Position numbers and translations under genes: made by a program. A model generated the notes under the pieces. It saw only the letters and a list, made by a program, of their open reading frames with translations. It did not search any database and was not told the origin of the DNA. This document shows positions 1-11,387 of a stretch of DNA of 61,572 bases, piece by piece (positions within the stretch are counted from its first letter, which is position 1; the number at the start of each line of letters is the position of its first letter). The stretch covers positions 1 through 61,572 of the forward strand of contig JAKSYS010000360.1 of NCBI GenBank assembly GCA_022925895.1. Direction: 5' to 3'. This stretch comes from Fragilaria crotonensis. Taxonomy: Eukaryota > Bacillariophyta > Fragilariophyceae > Fragilariales > Fragilariaceae.

Positions 1-83
1 GTCGGAGGAGATATGTATAGTACATGGTACTCCGTCGAATCAAGTATACTCGCATACAACTGTGTCTTACTTGATCTTCACCC

Positions 84-870
84 ATGACATCTCGCCGTCT
101 TAGTCTCGTGCCGGTCCTTATCCTTGGTCTTTACTGCCCATCCATTGCATTCTCTACTTTTGCGGGAGCCAGAATATCAAGATCCAACGGCGTTTCGTCT
201 GGCTCATTTCAGCAAAGGCAACTATTCGTACGAGGAGGAGACCAAGACGTGGCCGCTGCAGGGAGTGCGAAGACAACTAAGCCCTCCAAGGAATCTCCTC
301 TTTCAGCCGTCACAGTTCCGATGATCTCCTCTCTTTCTGCCTTTGGCAGTGCCTACGCATCATCCCTCCAGGCACGCCCCATTTTGACCAAGAGTTCGAC
401 GGCAGGTGTGATTTTCGCTCTTTCTGACTACCTCGCTCAGCGACTGGAACGAGGATAACAAGACAAAGTCTATCAACTTGACTCGGATCATGGCAAGCTC
501 CATTGTCGGCTTTTGCTATTTCGGTCCCGCCGCTCATTATTGGTATCAAATGATCTTTTCTCTTCTACCCGGCACATCCTCCTCCACATTGCAAAAGGCA
601 GGATTGGGGCAACTTATATTCGGACCGACCTTTACTTGTATCTTTTTCGCTTCGGCTCTCCTTCAGAGTGGAAACTTTACGATGCAAACATGGTTCCGCA
701 AGATCAAGAACGACCTTCCCGGAGCCTGGGCTGCAGGACTCGGCTTTTGGCCTTTGGTCGATCTGGTGAGCTACAGCATGGTCGCCCTCAATGGATTCCA
801 CTTTATCAACGTTTGTTCTCTGGTGTGGACCATTTACCTGAGTGGAGTTGCCAATAAAGCTAGAAAGTAA
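84..870 (+). CDS. Mpv17/PMP22-family membrane protein, interrupted by one frameshift
   Basis: Two open segments, 84-458 and 421-870 (the latter has no ATG until 478), join into one Mpv17/PMP22-like protein of about 260 residues. The N-terminus has a hydrophobic leader (LVPVLILGLYCPSIAFSTF), which could be a plastid or secretory signal with an A-F cleavage motif. The family core follows: LQARPILTKSSTAG, then SDYLAQRLE (the usual GD..xQ element). After the break come a GP..HYWY element, FGPTFTCIFF and the C-terminal FWPLVD..N..W..YLSG signature. The reading frame changes by one base at about 450-456, inside a GAGGA run; no intron fits there. Family members are small four-helix proteins of peroxisomal, mitochondrial or plastid membranes with a proposed channel role. 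The break is either a sequencing indel or a recent null mutation. Confidence 0.75.
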
Positions 871-956
871 ACGGGATATCAGATGTGGAAAGAAAGGAAC
901 GAGGCTATGGTATAGATTATGAGAAACATAACGAAACTTTGCTATCATGTTCCTTA

Positions 957-1731
957 TTACCACCATTGTAGTCGACACGCAGGAGATAGTTGTGAATTTG
1001 TCGGTCCAATCATGGTAACCGTATTTGCCGCCGGGACTTCCCAAAATGTCTTGAAGTTTCGGGGCTCGTTTGTATCCGTGCGCTTCGTACCATGCCACCA
1101 GTTTTCCCGACCCATCATCGTCAGCGACCAAGAGAGTAAAGTCGATCCCTGCATGGCATGTATAGTGGATATCACTTCCAAGGCCAAGGCACCAACCCTT
1201 GTGTCGATGTGATGGATCGACCGACATGTAAATGATGGCCGCCGACCCTACTGATCTCCTTGAAGCTCAATACCGTACATTCCTCAACTGATTCGTTAAT
1301 TTCATCCGCAGGTGGTCCTCGGAGGTTGTGATACCGAATTTTCCAACTCGGCATTGCCGTTGTTGGCTGTTGAGAATGTGAGCTTCAACGTGGCTCTGCC
1401 GCCCTTGGGGCATAGACAAAAGGAGGATCGACACCCTTGAATTTGCATTCGAGACGAATCATGTTGGATGCAAGGCGGAGTGTCAATCGTTTCCACCAAC
1501 TCGTCTCTGGCGGGGTCGTAACTTCCAAATGACATCTCTGTGGTCCAACAATACTTGTTGTTGTTTATTGTTGTCTTTGTTGTCGAGTGCTGCCGTGGCT
1601 GCTGGTTGGGCGTTGTTTTGGAATGAACCGGCTAGTGTTCGAGTACGAGGATGGTAGGGGTTGGTAAGAAAGGCATCCAGGTGGTATATGCAGAGAAGGA
1701 GAGTCAAGAAAAGCAAGAGTATTCCCTTCAT
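957..1731 (-). pseudogene. Secreted GNAT-like protein, broken in several frames
   Basis: Protein-like stretches run in several frames on the minus strand. The first begins at an ATG at 1731 (upstream ATG 1776 also possible) with a strong hydrophobic leader (MKGILLLFLTLLL) ending in LDAFLTNP, which resembles the diatom plastid-import cleavage motif. A frame change near 1535 leads to a segment containing DPARDELVETID. Further changes at about 1440, 1360 and 1220 lead to DFTLLVADDDGSGKLVAWYEAHGYKRAP. The LVAWYEAHGY element is the typical end of a GNAT N-acetyltransferase fold, so the protein may have been an acetyltransferase. No set of GT..AG introns I could see repairs all breaks. The 3' limit is uncertain. 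Identification rests on the C-terminal motif only. Confidence 0.35.
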
Positions 1732-1776
1732 AATTGGCCAAGTGCTCCAGAAGGATGCAATTAGGTCAAAGATCAT

Positions 1777-2849
1777 TCCGATTTGCGTGATATGTGATAT
1801 CCCATCTCTGAAGATGCCGATCAGAGATCAGCGACCGGTTGCAGGTGTGACACGTTGTGAAAGCCTTGACAGTTGACAGGCGGGATTCCGTACTTTGAGT
1901 GTGGGCGCAGGCCAGACCATGGTTTGTCTGTGCACCCGAAATATGTTTGGGTTCTCTCTAGTGCGGTAATGTAGAGCACGAGCAAACGAGGGGTTGAATT
2001 ATTCTTGGAGAAGCTTGTCTACTAGTACATTTCTCGTTGTTCCCTCCATCACCGAGAAATTTCTGGACGCCATCACACATCACACACACTTTAAGCAGCA
2101 TGTCGATAGAGTGAACGGCTGCACAAAATGATGATGACAACCTACAATCATCGTAATCAGGGAGCTCAACCAAAGTGTTGAGTTTGCTACATTGAAATAC
2201 ATGGATGTTGAAGATGTGGAATCGTTTGAGCTCGGCAAATTTCCCTATGTGTAGCTAGAGTGGGAGAGATTTCGCCAAATACCAGTGACTTTCTGTCAGG
2301 AATTATGAGCTCGCAGTCAAGGATCTGGAATCCTCGCCTGACAATCAGGAACAAGGCTTTATCTCGTCGAAAACTCGCAAGGCAATGGGCAGACATATGT
2401 CGATGTTTTGAGGCACTTGTGGGATTGCGCCAAGTGGTCGGTGGTCAATGCTAACCGTATCGCATTTAGGTTGACAACGATAAATCAGATGGATGAGGAC
2501 CTGACGACAAGCATGGTCACGGTAAACGCAACAGAGACTTGCGGACCTCAATGAGAATTGCGAATTATAGGATGCGTTGATGGCAACTATGACAAGGCCA
2601 AACAAGGAAGCGGCTGGAATCACTATCTCAGCTGTGAGTCCGTAATCATACCCTCTTTATGTATACATCTATGACGGAATTGATGCGGCAGGTGTCAATA
2701 TTGTACAAAGGAAGCATACAATTACAACTAGTCCACGAGCAGCTTCAGTTCTTTTCCAAAGAGGTACCCTTTCGTCCCTGGCTTGAACACATATGATTTT
2801 CGAGATAAACGGTGATTCTCCTTTCTCGATTTCTCCCCTCCACCCATCA
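1777..2849. other. Intergenic, no gene recognised
   Basis: Only short overlapping open frames in all six frames, none with recognisable domains. No obvious repeats or RNA genes were seen. Confidence 0.5.
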
Positions 2850-4133
2850 TCACGACTCCAACGAACCTCGTTTGGTGGCTCTCATCTTCGCAAGAGTCTC
2901 TTCCAATAACTTATCAGATTTAATGCGGTCTTCTTCACTAGCGAACTCTTGAGATACTAATCCCGAAATGAAATTTCTTCCCTTCTCCCGACACGCATCC
3001 CTTACCTGAGAATGGATCAATTCTCCAAAGCTGCTCACACCACGCACAACTGCATCACAAGTCTTGGCGATCTCAAAGGTCCCGAGAATCGCAATCACCT
3101 CATCTTTGGGTGTTGGAGCAGTAATATGATACATAAATGTGGCGTCTCTACCTCGTCGTCGCGTCCGGTTGACCCAGTGCCAGTTGATATGCGAATGGAA
3201 TTCACTGCTTCGTCAATTGCATTGGCGTCGTCGGTGAGCAAAAGTATGTTGGATCCCGGTTGACGACGTTCGTTCGGGAGTTGGTCGAGATATGTAGAGA
3301 TTGGATGATATCCTCGACTTCGTTTACCTGCAGGCATCGATTCTTGATGAATAACATCACCTCTCCGCACGTGTATGACGGTGCATGATTCATTTGACGG
3401 AAAAGGGGCCTTTGATCCTCCACAAAAGTCACAACAGCTCGACGAACCCATTGTTGGCCTCGAGTGAGATATTGATAACCCACGGCCATGTTTCCCCATC
3501 GACTTCATGAAAGCTCGTGTCAACGTCGTAAGTATGCGAGCGATTGGTAGGGCATTTTGTGATTGGGAGGAAGTAGCAATCAATGTCTTTAGAGGGACAA
3601 GTCGCACTAGTGCCATCATGATTGGCACCATATTGCCATACCATTGTCGCTGGTTTCAAAGGGTTGGGAACGAAAATCATCGGCTTCTTCGCCAACAAGG
3701 CTATCAACAAACCTTTTCCCAAACCGTTAAAATCGGCACCCCATCCTGAGCTTCTCAAAAGTCGCGGGAGCACCGCATTACATTTGTTGTGAAACTGATT
3801 CCTGTGCAATCGTCGAAGAAAACGCAACTTCACAGGATTCGCTTCTTTCTGGAAGCATTGATGAGTAGTGTTTTGCTGCTCAATGACGAATCCAGGATGG
3901 TGCGACCACCATTTGTCAACATCAAAATCATCCTGGTCCCACTCAACGCAAAAGTGATCCATGCGGGGGCTTGCCGAGGGAGGCGCTCTGTGCAAATTAG
4001 CCATACCAATTTCTTGGTCAAGGCGTGTCATAGGCGCAGGCTTTACCATCAGCTGCATTAGGATGCACATCGACATACATGCGACGAATGCTACTTTAGT
4101 ATGCTTGCGCATTGTCATGACAGACATTGACAA
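2850..4133 (-). pseudogene. Fucosyltransferase-like type II membrane protein with at least three frameshifts
   Basis: Minus-strand coding begins at ATG 4133 with a short cytosolic tail and one membrane anchor (VAFVACMSMCILMQLMV), typical of Golgi type II glycosyltransferases. The luminal part has RFLRRLHRNQFHN and GWGADFNGLGKGLLIALL, then changes frame near 3435 to continue as NNGWVRRAVVTFVEDQRP. It changes again near 3390 to the diagnostic motif VIHVRRGDV, followed by YHPISTYLDQLP and NILLLTDD. A third change near 3130 leads to a C-terminal segment with EIAKTCDAVVRGVSSFGEL, ending at 2850. HVRRGD plus a D-rich strand and a C-terminal VRG.SS.FG element match the alpha-1,6/O-fucosyltransferase-like GT fold. 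The three breaks are single-base frame changes rather than visible introns, so either assembly errors or decay. Confidence 0.6.
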
Positions 4134-4330
4134 CCATCTAAAACAAAAAGGTACTAAGCCTTGTGGTTACTACCAATATCGAGGTTTTCAGCAAATTGAG
4201 TTTACTGGATGAAGCGGAGTTGCTTTGCGAGGCTCGTGCCTCGAAACCATCAGTATGTGTGTTGTTGCAGTGGCTGTCTCGCCTTTGTCGGGAAGGAAAT
4301 GCTACGATATGCATATGCAAGCTACCTGGT

Positions 4331-4475
4331 TGAGTAAAAGTGCATGTGCTAGGATGTTACGATGACGGTACACCCGTACGACGGTAGTTTGTATGGGACG
4401 ATAACCCTTTAGTCGCTCACTAATTTCGATTAGCAATACGTTACGCCTTCGACTTCGTCCGATCATATTCAATCA
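4331..4475 (+). repeat. 5' LTR of the copia element
   Basis: 145 bp, begins TGAGTAAAAG and ends ATTCAATCA. I read it as identical base for base to the 3' LTR at 10747-10891. It should hold the promoter and polyadenylation signals of the element. Confidence 0.93.
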
Positions 4476-4492
4476 GTTTATCAGACCCATCG
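4476..4492 (+). other. Probable primer-binding site
   Basis: Directly after the 5' LTR the sequence reads GTTTATCAGACCC, close to the TGGTATCAGAGC-type site complementary to initiator-Met tRNA that copia elements use. Position is right; the match is imperfect. Confidence 0.45.
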
Positions 4493-4994
4493 CACCAATC
4501 ACGACCATTGGAAGCGACGGATTGCCATCGCGACGTCATTGTCGTGAGCCACGAAGAGGGCGGCTCGGGCCGACTTTCCACCCCATTCCTTCGCCTCACT
4601 CTGACACTAGACACATGGTGCCGGCTTGGATTATGCCGCAAAATAGTATCCCCATCAGTGACCCATAGTGTGATGATGGATCACATGGCCTCGGTGAGGC
4701 GTCCATTGTGTTTCATTCCATGGATGCAACCTGACACCTGGACATTAGTCACGGTCAAATTGGGAATCGACTACCCAACGAATCAACAGCCCGAAATTAT
4801 CCATCCCGGGTTTTCCCAACGCAAGATGGGACCGGTTCAACGGAACACAACGGAATATATAACCAAGAGTACAATAACTGCACGTAGCACGGGTCAACGC
4901 ATGCGCTCCGTTGAGATAAGAGCGACTCATGCGCCCCATCCACACAATCTTTCGATCTCGTCCGACCGGAAATCTTTAAAGGAAAACGAACACC

Positions 4995-6498
4995 ATGAAC
5001 AACGCCGTTATGCGTGCGACTTTAACCCGTATCGGCTTCTCCGAGGCCGCGGCTCAAGCGATAGTCGAGGATCAGGGCATCGATTCTCTCGATGAGATCA
5101 AGTTGATGACTGACATCGAGATAGAGCTTGTGCAACATTGTCCGGCGACCTGGAGGGACCATTCCCGCCATCGGTGGAGCGCCAGGGGCTGCTATACAGA
5201 ACCCTGGTGTTTCGGTCAACCAACGCGCAGAGGGACACCTGAAGCTCTTGTCGTTCTATCTACGTCATCAAGCGCGTGAGCCGCACCGTCACTGCAGCCG
5301 ACATCACACTCGAAACCATTCGCTCCGTTCGCGACCTGCGCGAATTCGAGTCGACGTACAAGGCTCCTACGGAAACACCCACGATCAACGCTAAGGATTG
5401 GCCTAAGACCATGGAGTCAATCGAGGAATACCTTCGTTCATACCTCGGGAACGAAAGATACCCTTGGCGTACGTGATTCGTAAGAATGACGCCGTACCTG
5501 AAGACGACGTAGGGGGAGCCGTATATCCCACGATACAGGATGAGATGATAGCGAGCCCCGCATTACACGTTGAATGCGGCCAATATGAGGATTTCGGATC
5601 CCACTTATCTCGTTAACCGGGAGAAAGTGTGGGATATCATCTCGAAGATCACGAGGGAACACTCTTGCTGGACGTATGTTAAACCCGCTCAACGTACACG
5701 TGACGGCAGGATGGCTTTCCTCAGCCTTTACCAGCACTTCCTGGGGCCAAACAATGTCGACAACATGGCGACGCTTGCAGAGGACAAGCTCAAGAATACC
5801 GTTTACAACGGCGAGCAGCGTCGTTGGGATTTTGAGCGCTACGTAAACGTTCATAAGCAGCAGCACTCCATAATGGAGGGTCTGATCGAACACGGGTACA
5901 CCGGAATCGACCCACGCTCCAAGGTCCGATTCCTGTTGGACGGCATCAAGACCGACAAGTTTGACGCCGTCAAGACCCGAATCATGTCCGACGAGAGGCT
6001 TCGCAGTGACTTTGACGCCTGCGTTACCCTTTACCAGGACTACATCCGACAGACCTCGAAGTCGAAAGTAAGTGCGAACACGGTGAACATATCCGAGGTG
6101 AAGACGCACGGCAACAAACGCAAGGCGGGGCGATTGAAGACCGTTATTACACCAAGGAGGAGTACAACGATTTAACCCCCGACCAGAAGAAAGAACTCGC
6201 AGCCAAGCGTCTCAAGCGAGGTCACAAGCCAGGTGCAAAGGACAGCAAGGTTAAGGGGACTGGCGGCAGCGGTACAAAGCAGAGCAACAAGGATGTCATC
6301 AAGAACCTCAAGGCCGTGAACCGCCAGGTCTCTCAACTCGCAAAACAAATGGGCAAGACTGGCGTCAACGACGATGACACCGATAGCTCAACCAACTCTG
6401 GGTCGGCCTCTAACAATGAGAAAGAGAAGGGCACATCCAATCGCAAGAATCCTTCCCTGACCCGTCAGAAACGAATTTCGACCCAGGAGTCCAAGTGA
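4995..6498 (+). pseudogene. gag region of the copia element
   Basis: Starts at ATG 4995 (MNNAVMRATLTRIGFSEAAAQ), the usual N-terminal style of diatom copia Gag with the GIDSLDEI..LTD element. The frame shifts near 5128 to NIVRRPGG and near 5265 to VSRTVTAADITLE. It shifts again around 5460-5560 (PLAYVIRKNDAVPEDD) before the long stretch 5570-6120 containing REKVWDIISKITREHSCWTY and DGRMAFLSLYQHFLGPNNVDNM, then near 6120 into a lysine-rich tail ending at 6498 (LTPDQKKELAAKRLKRG). The basic tail probably replaces a zinc knuckle; I see no CCHC box. Five or more frame changes make it non-functional as read. Confidence 0.75.
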
Positions 6499-6510
6499 CG
6501 ATGCGTTGCA

Positions 6511-8295
6511 ATGAGCATCTTTCGCACGCTCGGATCCTTGGATGTGACTGTTGAAGAATCTCGAACGGATCTAGACTCACACGCTGACCAGTGTGCAGTC
6601 GGTCATAATTCTTTAATAGTACATGACTACGATCGCCCGATAAACGTTTCTGGCTATGACCCAGCGGGCCCTATTGCCAAAGACATGCGTACGGTGTCTG
6701 CAGCACTAGCGTACGATGACCCGCTCAGCGGTGCAACTGTTATACTACTGGTCCATCAGGCGATCTACATACCGGAATTGAGTCACAACCTACTGTCACC
6801 TATGCAAGTTCGTATTAATGACGTGATTATAAACGAGACGCCTCGTTTCCTCACTGAAAACCCCGACGAATTCACGCATTCCATACTCATTCCGGAACCC
6901 GACATGGATCGCCCTTACGTAATTCCCTCGGACTTCATGGAGTCACCTCTACATTCCCAACCCGCAAACCGACAACGGAGGAATACGAAACCCTTCCTCA
7001 CTTGTGTCTCACAAGCGCCGACCCACCGTACGATCCGCACGACCCAGCATTCGCTTCACAAGAACATGCGATCACCGCATCTGTGTGGAATCCAGGGGAC
7101 CGTATTGGGGCCGCTCCGTCTCGACGGCTCTGTTCAGCATCCCACACCCATGCTGTGGCGAAGGCAAAGGCAATTGTCGATGGATTGATGCGGCAACGTT
7201 GTCGCTCAAACAAATCTCTGTCACACATGATGACGCACTGTTAGCGCAATCGTTGTCTGTATTACAGAAACACGGGACAGGTGTTGGGAAGCAATATACA
7301 CCAGAGCAACTTGCCTCAAATTGGGGTATTGACCTGACGACTGCGCGTCGGACCATTGACGTCACTACGCAACGAGGCGTGAGGACGGTACTTCATCCGA
7401 CATTGTCCAGGCGTTTCAGGACAAATGACCGTCAATTGCGATATCGCAGACTAGCGATTGACTGTTTCACTGATACCCTTATCTCCAACACTGTTTCCCG
7501 CCGCAACAACAAGTATGCGCAAATTTTTGCAACGTCCGACGGGTGGTGCCGTGCTTACCCAATGTCTAAAAGTCGATGGCTCATGAGGGGTTATCGCTCC
7601 TTTTCCAAAGAGAGGGTGTCCCCAACACCATCATCATGGACGGCGCACGCGAACAGACGATGGGCCTATTCCGGAAAAAGTGCCGCGAAGTGAGCGTTCA
7701 CGTGAAGCAAACTGAACCACACACTCCCTGGTCAAACGCAGCGGAAGCCGCAATCAGAGAACTGAAGAAAGGCGTGGGTAGACAGATGGTTAGGTCAAGG
7801 GCTCCGAAGCGGCTGTGGGATGACTGCTTGGAGCGTGAGGCGTACGTCAGGTCGTTTACCGCGCACGAGATCTTCAGATTGAGTGGGCAGGTGCCCGAAA
7901 CAATTGTGAGTGGAGAAACAGCCGACATTTCACCTCTTGCCCAATTCAAATGGTATGAGTGGGTAATGTTTCGCGATACGTCCGTTACCTACCCTGACGA
8001 TGCCTTGGTGCTCGGACGCGACCTGGGACCGGCCATTGACATCGGTCCGGCGATGACAAGGAAAATCCTCAAGGCGAACGGCCAAGTGGTATACAGATCG
8101 ACAGTTAGGTCGTTGACGCCTGATGAGATGGCCGATACAACTGCAAAGGCAGCTCGCGACAAGTTCACCGAGTCCGTGAACGCAGCGTTGGGAGAGGCCT
8201 TCAAATACGAAGACTTCGTTAACGATCCAGAACTCGAGGCGTTTGACACCCTATATATGACGAGTACGACGACGATGTTGACGGAAGGGCCCTGA
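6511..8295 (+). pseudogene. pol: protease and integrase
   Basis: The protease motif is TDLDSHADQCAVG (residues about 20-33 from ATG 6511), the DSHAD.C.VG form typical of diatom copia elements, followed by AIYIPELSHNLLSPMQ, the standard end of copia protease. The frame changes near 7000. The integrase core then shows all three acidic positions: AIDCFTDT (first D), IIMDGAREQ (second D, after a frame change near 7580) and EPHTPWSNAAEAAIREL (E). The segment 7576-8295 continues into the integrase C-terminus. Function as read is lost through frame changes, but no catalytic residue is missing. Confidence 0.8.
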
Positions 8296-8376
8296 GGTGC
8301 CCGACGAACTTGAGGATGACGTTGACACCTACGATCAATATGTGGGGCCGAAGTAGCGTTACCGATTGGTGGCAAC

Positions 8377-9797
8377 ATGATGAATGCCAAGGTCAGGGGA
8401 CGAAAGCGCTCTGCAGATGGCAGCGTCCGCGGTCGTGCGAATACGAACCCAATACTCGACACTCGTACATACGAGGTTGAATTTTCTGACGGTCAAACTG
8501 CTGAAGTGACGGCGAATGTCATTGCGCAGAATATGTACGCAATGTGCGACGAAGAGGGAAATCAATTCTTCTGCTGGCTGGCATTGTTGACCATCGGAAA
8601 GACGAGAGCGCGATCTCACGGGCCGACATGTATATTCGAAAAGGGTCAAACACACACATCCGGAAATCGACTCGAGGATGGCGTTTATGTGTTGAATGGA
8701 AGGATGGTACTACCTCATGGGAGAGGCTAGCCGACTTGAAGGAGTCAAACCCAGTGGAGGTGGCCGACTATGCCATATCTAGAGGTATCGACCAAGAGCC
8801 TGCATTCGCTTGGTGGGTTCCGCATACGATCCACCGCCGCAACCGCATTATCGCGGCAGTGAATAATCGTTATCATAAACGTACACATAAGTTTGGCATC
8901 GAGATACCAAAGAGCTTCTCCGACTGTGTCAGGATTGATAACGAGAACGGGAACACGCTATGGCAGGATGCGGTCAGGAAGGAGATGTCAAAAGTTCAGG
9001 TGGCCTTTCAGATCCTGGAAGATGGGGCTGACCCGCCGCCGACATATCAAGAGATACGTTGTCACCTTGTCTTCGACGTAAAAATGGAGGACTTTCAACG
9101 TAAAGCCCGGTTGGTGGCAGGTGGCCACATGACTGCTACACCGCCGGCGTCAGTGACATATGCGACTGTTGTGTCACGGGAATCCGTTCGAATTGCTCTA
9201 ACGTTAGCGGCTTTAAATGACCTCGAGGTCAAGACCGCTGATATTGAGAACGCTTATCTTACTGCACCCGTCGGTGAGAAGATTTGGTGCGTCCTTGGTC
9301 CCGAGTTTGGGGACGACGCAGGCAAGAAATCGATCATCGTTCGCGCTTTGTATGGTCTGAAGTCCGCAGGAGCGTCTTTTCGGAATCACCTGGCCGATTG
9401 CATGCGACACTTGGGCTGGCAGTCGTGCGTCGCAGATCAGGATCTGTGGATGAAGCCAGAGACCCGCCCTGACGACGGATACAAGTACTATGCGTACTGT
9501 CTCCTATACGTGGATGACATCCTAGTAGTGCATCATGACGGCATACGGTCACTGAAAGAAATAGACCATTTCTTTAAGACCAAACCGGGGTCAATGCGAG
9601 ATCCCGAGTTTTATCTGGGTGCGAAACTCAGACAAGTCACGTTGCCGAATGGAGTACATGCGTGGGCAATGAGTCCCAGCAAATACATTCAAGCGGCAGT
9701 AACCAACGTCAAGGATTACCATCGCCGAATGTACCCGTCGAGACAGTGGTCCAAAGAACTAGTGGACCATTCCCGTTGGATTACTCGCCAGAGTTAG
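8377..9797 (+). pseudogene. pol: reverse transcriptase
   Basis: After a frame change near 8560 an open frame runs to 9797. It holds the copia RT core: QRKARLVAGGHMT, VKTADIENAYLTAPV (catalytic D), RALYGLKSAGASFRNHL, and the YVDDILVVHHD active site. The D and DD triad is intact, and this is the longest undamaged stretch of the element. Confidence 0.88.
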
Positions 9798-10609
9798 ACG
9801 TCACGCCTGTCCTTGACGCACAAGCATCGAGCTTCTACCAAACACAAATTGGCGTGTTACGTTGGTGCGTCGAACTGTGCCGTATTGACGTGATAACGGA
9901 AGTCTCTGAGTTGGCATCACATTTGATTATGCCGCGTGAAGGTCATCTTGAGGCTGTGTTCCACCTCTTCAACTATTTAGAGAAACGACACAACGCTCGC
10001 ATTGTTTTGATCCCTCGTACCCGAACGTGGACATGTCGGTGTTTATGGAGTGTGACTGGAAGGCTATGTATGGCGATGTTACCGAAGCACTTCCCTAACG
10101 CTCCCGAACCACGCGGTAAGGATGTTGACCTACGACTGTACGTGGACTCTGATCACGCTGGGGACAAACGTGTACGTCGCTCGCGTACGGGATTCCTCAT
10201 ATACCTGAACATGGCTCCAATTACGTGGTTCTCCAAAAAGCAGTCAACGATTGAGACAAGTGTTTTCGGAGCAGAGTTTGTGGCTATGAAACAGGGGATG
10301 GAGACCCTACGGGGCATTCGATACAAATTACGTATGATGGGCGTCGCGATATCGGGCCCCTCATATATATATGGCGACAATATGTCGGTGATCCATAATA
10401 CACAGCGACCAGAATCCGTACTCAAGAAGAAATCGAATTCGGTGTGTTATCACGCAGTCAGAGAAGCCGTGGCAATGGGAGAGTGTCTAACCGGTCATAT
10501 ATCAACGCATGATAACCCGGCAGACATATGCACCAAAATCATACCGGGTGGACAGAAGCGCGACCATCTCGTTGGTATGATCTTATACGACTTGACTGAT
10601 CATCGGTGA
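9662..10609 (+). pseudogene. pol: end of RT and RNase H
   Basis: A second frame change around 9700-9780 moves coding into this frame. RNase H residues are visible: LYVDSDHAGDK (D), SVFGAEFVAMK (E), YIYGDNMSVI (D) and NPADICTK (D). It stops at 10609, about 140 bp before the 3' LTR. The polypurine-like tract GAGGGGAC lies directly before the LTR at about 10738-10746. Confidence 0.82.
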
Positions 10610-10746
10610 CCCCCTCTCTGAGGTTTGCAGGTTACTTGGGTTTCCTTTCCACCTTCTAGTGGATAAATACCACCATGATCCAGTTCCTTTTGCACGATAC
10701 GACGACCTACATAGATTGCAACTCAATCTCTCTAGCTCGAGGGGAC

Positions 10747-10891
10747 TGAGTAAAAGTGCATGTGCTAGGATGTTACGATGACGGTACACCCGTACGACGG
10801 TAGTTTGTATGGGACGATAACCCTTTAGTCGCTCACTAATTTCGATTAGCAATACGTTACGCCTTCGACTTCGTCCGATCATATTCAATCA
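10747..10891 (+). repeat. 3' LTR of the copia element
   Basis: 145 bp, TG..CA ended, identical to the 5' LTR as read by eye. It is followed by TGGTACAAGAG of the host. Confidence 0.93.
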
Positions 10892-11387
10892 TGGTACAAG
10901 AGCCTTCCTCCTTGGAGGATGCAAGACCTGATTCTACCGGTACTTGTAGCACGTGGTTGATGCACAAAGTGCAACAAGTATTCGGATGACACGCTTATGC
11001 ATATATACCTTTATACATGTATGACATACTCCTTGTACTCCGATAACACATGACACATGACACATGAACACATGAACACATGAATGTTCTTCTACTCGTA
11101 AAACTTGTACATAGAGTAGTAGCGAGAGTCTTTAGTACAATGTACGAAGTACAAGTAAACGTACAGTACATAGATGACATCCGACCAGCGAGTGTCGAGT
11201 ATCGACTGACGTTCACCGTACGAGTACTGTTCAAGACAGACGGTTGACGCCACAGTAACACCCGTACTGGTATGCATGACTGACACGAATGAACCTCTTG
11301 AAGATGGGGGTGTAATCGATCCAACTCATATCAGTTTGATTCTCCAGTTGCGCCACTACTAGGATCAGTTACTTCACTTTCACGAAG
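10892..11387. other. Intergenic with short ACACATGA tandem repeat
   Basis: At about 11046-11083 the units ACACATGA and ACACATGAAC repeat in tandem. The rest is GTAC-rich intergenic DNA. No gene seen. Confidence 0.6.

Larger units (their letters stand above)
4331..10891 (+). mobile_element. Ty1/copia LTR retrotransposon, diatom type, frame-broken interior
   Basis: A 6.56-kb element bounded by two 145-bp direct repeats starting TG and ending CA. Between them the order is gag, aspartic protease, integrase, reverse transcriptase, RNase H, i.e. the Pseudoviridae/copia order with integrase before RT. The same 4 bases (TGGT) lie directly outside both LTRs; copia elements normally give 5 bp, so this is a probable but imperfect target duplication. 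The coding interior changes frame at least eight times between 4995 and 10609, yet contains every domain in order. It is inserted between the fucosyltransferase-like gene and the App1-like gene, disrupting neither. Confidence 0.93.

Noticed and set aside
565-1227. 220-codon minus frame overlapping the 3' half of the Mpv17-like gene
   Set aside because: Only its first part (about 1054-1227) looks like protein; the rest is antisense of Mpv17 coding sequence.
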